DNA from: CANHEE01 sp043777755
GTDB taxonomy: Bacteria > Bacteroidota > Bacteroidia > Chitinophagales > Saprospiraceae
Reading direction: 5' to 3'
DNA length: 16,075 bases
NCBI GenBank assembly: GCA_043777755.1
Contig: JAYWHK010000342.1
Span: forward strand, 1 to 16,075
In this document: piece by piece, positions 13,504-16,075 of the stretch
How the letters are laid out: every line of letters starts with the position of its first letter
Numbering within the stretch: position 1 is the stretch's first letter
Notes under the pieces: model-generated
What the model was told of the DNA's origin: nothing
Seen by the model: only the letters and a program-made list of their open reading frames with translations
Database searches by the model: none
Made by a program: the position numbers and the translations under genes

Positions 13504-15495
13504 TTAAAAAGATAAAATTAAAAACTCTGTTCGGCGGTTTTGTTGTCGTCCTTCGGGTGTTTCATTGCTTGCTATTGGCGAATTTTCACCAAATCCCTTG
13601 AAAGATAAGCGGTTTGCGGAAATATTTTGTTTAATGAGGTAATCATGGACAGCTTTTGCTCTATTGGTAGAAAGTGACATATTTTCAGCATCGTTTCCGA
13701 CATTATCGGTATGTCCATTGAGCTGAATTTTCATAGTTGGCTGCTCGTCCAAAAGATTTTTTAGGCGTTCTAATTCCGCTTTCGAGGTATTTTTCAATTG
13801 AGCAGAATTTGTTTCAAAGAAAATATTTTTTAACACAACAAGCTCACTTATGGCAGTTGATGTATTTGTATTGTTGGGATTTGAAGCAGATTTTTCCAAA
13901 GGAATCAGAGGAATCGTCAAAAGAAAAGGTACTTTCGCACTTTTACTTTCTGTCAATTCAAAATTATCAGAATAAAAAGCATAGTTTTTACGATTGACGT
14001 TCAGACCATAATTTTTTCCAGCTGGAAGGCAAATCAAAAAAACACCATTCCCATCAGAAACCGTCGTCGTAACAATGGTATTTGTTTCCAAATCAATAAT
14101 ATCCGCTTTTGCACGCAACGGAAGCTGTGTATGCGCTTCAATCACTTTCCCTTTGACATAAGTCACTGCTTTTGGGCGAGCCGCTTCGTAGAGTTCAAAA
14201 GTATAAATGTCAATATCAAGTGGATTTACGACTGTGTTAGGCTCAGGTGCTTCATCTCTAAGGTTGATATACGCCTTATCGGCTGCAAAATAAACCGCCG
14301 AACCATCTACACTGATGTTAAAAGAAGTTTCTTCGTTAGGCGTATTGATGGGATAACCAAGATTTACGGGTTTGTCCCATTCATTTTTTTCATTTTTTCT
14401 ACTAAAAAAAATATCTAATTTCCCCATTCCTGGATAGCCGTCTGTACAGTGATAAAGTGTTTGGTCGTCCCAATGTAAAAATGGAAAGCAATCTCTCTGT
14501 ACTGTATTGGTAGGCGTACCAGCGTTTTTAGGGGCAGACCAAGTACCATCTTTAGCACGTGTTGTTATCCAAATGTCTTCTTGTCCCAAACCTCCTTCTC
14601 GAGAAGAAACAAAATAAAGCGTTTTCCCATCAGCCGACACCGCAGGTTGTGAGTCCCAAGCCTTAGAATTGATACTTGGTCCCATATTTTTGGGTTTTGT
14701 CCATTTGCCATCAAAAAATTCCGCTATGTACAAGTCACAGCTGCCAACGCCTTCTGGTCTATTACAAGCGGTAAAAACCAATGTCCGACCGTCGGCAGAA
14801 ATACTTTGCGCTCCTTCGTTCTGAGAAGTATTGATATTGAGTAGTGCATTTGCTTTTTGCCAAACGCCATCTACTTTTTTACTTAGAAAAAAATCCTCAT
14901 TGGAGCGTTCATCTCTTGTAAAAATCATCGTTTCGCCATCTGCCGTCAAGCACGGGAAATATTCTCTCCCATAAACAGTATTGATGGCATTGTTCAGTGG
15001 AACTGGCTGAAAAGGAACTGGATTCTTCTTTGCCTCGGCAATAAAAGCAAGTTGTTCGATGTAGCCTTTTGCAAGTAGGCGAGTATTTTGATTTTTGGTT
15101 TTAGCGTCCAAATATTGCTGATAATGTACAACAGCTTCGCTTTCTTTTTTTTGCAAACGTTCTGTTTCCGCAAGTGAAAAAATCACTTCTGGCTCATAAG
15201 TCGTCGAAATTGCCAATACTTTTTCAAATGCGAGTTCTGCATCAGCTGTTTTTTTGATATAATTGAATAAAATAGCTTTTTGCAAATAAGCATCAATAAA
15301 ATTAGGTGCTTTGTCAATCGCCTTGTCTAACAATCGGACTGCTTCTTTGACATCACGTATTGCAGCCGCTTTTTTACCTTGTTCAAAAAAATCTTTTGCT
15401 TTACCCGTTGCGGTTTTGCTTGTAATGTATTGCTCTTGCCCAAAAAGCAAATGCGTAGAAAAAATAAGAACAATAAAAATAATTTTTTTTAACAT
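13504..15495 (-). CDS. TPR-PD40-OmpA family outer-membrane-associated protein
   Basis: The 663-residue protein starts with a signal peptide (MLKKIIFIVLIFSTHLLFG, cleavage before QEQ). TPR-like helices follow (about 30-170; FEQGKKAAAIRDVKEAVRLL). Next are PD40/WD40-like blades (about 185-440) with repeated SADGRTLVF / SADGKTLYF motifs. A carboxypeptidase-regulatory-like beta domain (about 460-540) is next, and last a C-terminal OmpA domain (about 550-663). The OmpA domain keeps the peptidoglycan-binding pattern: GHTDNVG, LSTNRAKAVHDYL and NRRTEF. Such proteins sit in the periplasm tethered to the cell wall, and members are linked to outer-membrane complexes, including type IX secretion (PorE-like). 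The role here is unproven. The ATG at 15495 is chosen because the signal peptide begins there; an upstream in-frame ATG at 15567 overlaps the preceding gene. It follows the HupE/UreJ-like gene by 5 bp, so they are one operon. Confidence 0.9.
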   Translation of the reverse strand: MLKKIIFIVLIFSTHLLFGQEQYITSKTATGKAKDFFEQGKKAAAIRDVKEAVRLLDKAIDKAPNFIDAYLQKAILFNYIKKTADAELAFEKVLAISTTYEPEVIFSLAETERLQKKESEAVVHYQQYLDAKTKNQNTRLLAKGYIEQLAFIAEAKKNPVPFQPVPLNNAINTVYGREYFPCLTADGETMIFTRDERSNEDFFLSKKVDGVWQKANALLNINTSQNEGAQSISADGRTLVFTACNRPEGVGSCDLYIAEFFDGKWTKPKNMGPSINSKAWDSQPAVSADGKTLYFVSSREGGLGQEDIWITTRAKDGTWSAPKNAGTPTNTVQRDCFPFLHWDDQTLYHCTDGYPGMGKLDIFFSRKNEKNEWDKPVNLGYPINTPNEETSFNISVDGSAVYFAADKAYINLRDEAPEPNTVVNPLDIDIYTFELYEAARPKAVTYVKGKVIEAHTQLPLRAKADIIDLETNTIVTTTVSDGNGVFLICLPAGKNYGLNVNRKNYAFYSDNFELTESKSAKVPFLLTIPLIPLEKSASNPNNTNTSTAISELVVLKNIFFETNSAQLKNTSKAELERLKNLLDEQPTMKIQLNGHTDNVGNDAENMSLSTNRAKAVHDYLIKQNISANRLSFKGFGENSPIASNETPEGRQQNRRTEFLILSF

Positions 15496-15500
15496 AAAAA

Positions 15501-16075
15501 TTAAATTCTTCCAATTAATAAAAAAAGTGAAATGCAAAGTACACTTATGGAAACTACTGTTTGCCAAATTTTTTTAGGAATTTGTACAACTTCCACCACT
15601 GCAAAAGTAAGAAAAACCGTCATCGTAACAATCACTGCTTGTCCAAATTCTAAACCTAAATTGAAAGACAACAATGGAAAAAAAGCATTTTCTTCTTTGC
15701 CCAACATCATTTTGAGCAAATAAGAAAAGCCCAATCCGTGTATCAGACCGAACAGCAGCGCAATGACATAATTTCCTTTGTTAAAACGTATATTTCCTTG
15801 ATAAATTGCATACAAATTGCTCAGACACGTCACAGCAATGGTTAGTGGAATAAAAAACTCCACACTTTCTTGTGGAATTTTAACCACCTCAAAAATACTC
15901 AATGCCAGACTCAGTGAATGACCTATTGTAAAAGCCGTCACCAATATCAATAGAGGTTTCCATGCTCTCCATGAAAACATTATCGCCAAAGCCACCACAT
16001 AACAAATATGATCGTAGCCTTCTAAATCCAAGATATGGGCTAAACCCGTGCTAAACCAAAGTGAAAAATCGCTCA
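15501..16075 (-). CDS. HupE/UreJ-like membrane protein, N-terminus beyond the window
   Basis: Partial gene; the frame is open to the window edge, adding residues SDFSLWFSTGLAHI before LDLEGYDHICYVV, so the apparent TTG start at 16031 is not real. Family marks are the HILDLEGYDH segment, TAFTIGHSLSLALS, and GLIHGLGFSYLL, with His residues that may bind metal. About five or six membrane helices are visible. HupE/UreJ proteins are inner-membrane permeases linked to nickel or cobalt supply, but the broad HupE_UreJ_2 group seen in Bacteroidota is uncharacterised; no urease or hydrogenase gene is near. The stop is 5 bp upstream of the OmpA-family gene. Confidence 0.8.
   Translation of the reverse strand, partial: SDFSLWFSTGLAHILDLEGYDHICYVVALAIMFSWRAWKPLLILVTAFTIGHSLSLALSIFEVVKIPQESVEFFIPLTIAVTCLSNLYAIYQGNIRFNKGNYVIALLFGLIHGLGFSYLLKMMLGKEENAFFPLLSFNLGLEFGQAVIVTMTVFLTFAVVEVVQIPKKIWQTVVSISVLCISLFLLIGRI

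Noticed and set aside
15532..15723. 63-residue plus-strand ORF
   Set aside because: It lies wholly antisense to the HupE/UreJ-like coding sequence.

Overview
This is an AT-rich chromosomal window from a member of the Bacteroidota. Supporting signs are TAnnTTTG-type promoter elements, the shape of the leucyl-tRNA synthetase (large insertions, VPSGDQRD editing motif), an OmpA-family protein with PD40-type repeats, lipoprotein signals, weak ribosome binding sites and many long hairpins between genes. The lineage below phylum cannot be fixed from sequence reading alone; a Cytophagales- or Saprospiria-like organism would fit. No rRNA, tRNA, CRISPR array, transposase or prophage gene is visible.

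Layout. Positions 1-127 hold one copy of a palindromic dispersed repeat. A hotdog thioesterase (202-615) is followed 9 bp later by an M61-type metallopeptidase lipoprotein gene broken by a one-base frameshift (625-2182). leuS (2362-5238) has its own promoter-like element and carries an apparent in-frame insertion of a palindromic repeat between its catalytic and editing parts. leuS converges on an HscA-type Hsp70 gene (5362-7215, minus), and two overlapping perfect hairpins lie between them. A second copy of the 127-bp repeat (7372-7500) precedes a 953-residue membrane-anchored protein with a beta-propeller-like C-terminus (7574-10435) and a 126-residue coiled-coil protein (10542-10922).

The stretch 10898-11459 is the most unusual part. 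A 78-bp direct repeat made of the last codons of the 126-residue gene plus its terminator brackets about 400 bp. That interval holds two strong hairpins, a tiny ORF for a hydrophobic peptide, and a well-formed minus-strand promoter whose short RNA would end at the same hairpin as the peptide mRNA. This layout resembles a type I toxin-antitoxin locus, but that is inference. Next comes an MtfA-like protein that seems to have lost all its zinc ligands (11464-12288), convergent with a cysteine-containing lipoprotein (12291-12881, minus).

A 622-bp gap (12882-13503) contains folded, possibly RNA-coding or mobile-element-derived sequence. The right end is a minus-strand operon: a HupE/UreJ-like membrane protein, cut by the window edge, followed 5 bp later by a TPR-PD40-OmpA cell-envelope protein. 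The genes do not form one pathway. They are a mix of housekeeping functions (leuS, hscA), envelope proteins and uncharacterised Bacteroidota proteins, punctuated by dispersed palindromic repeats.
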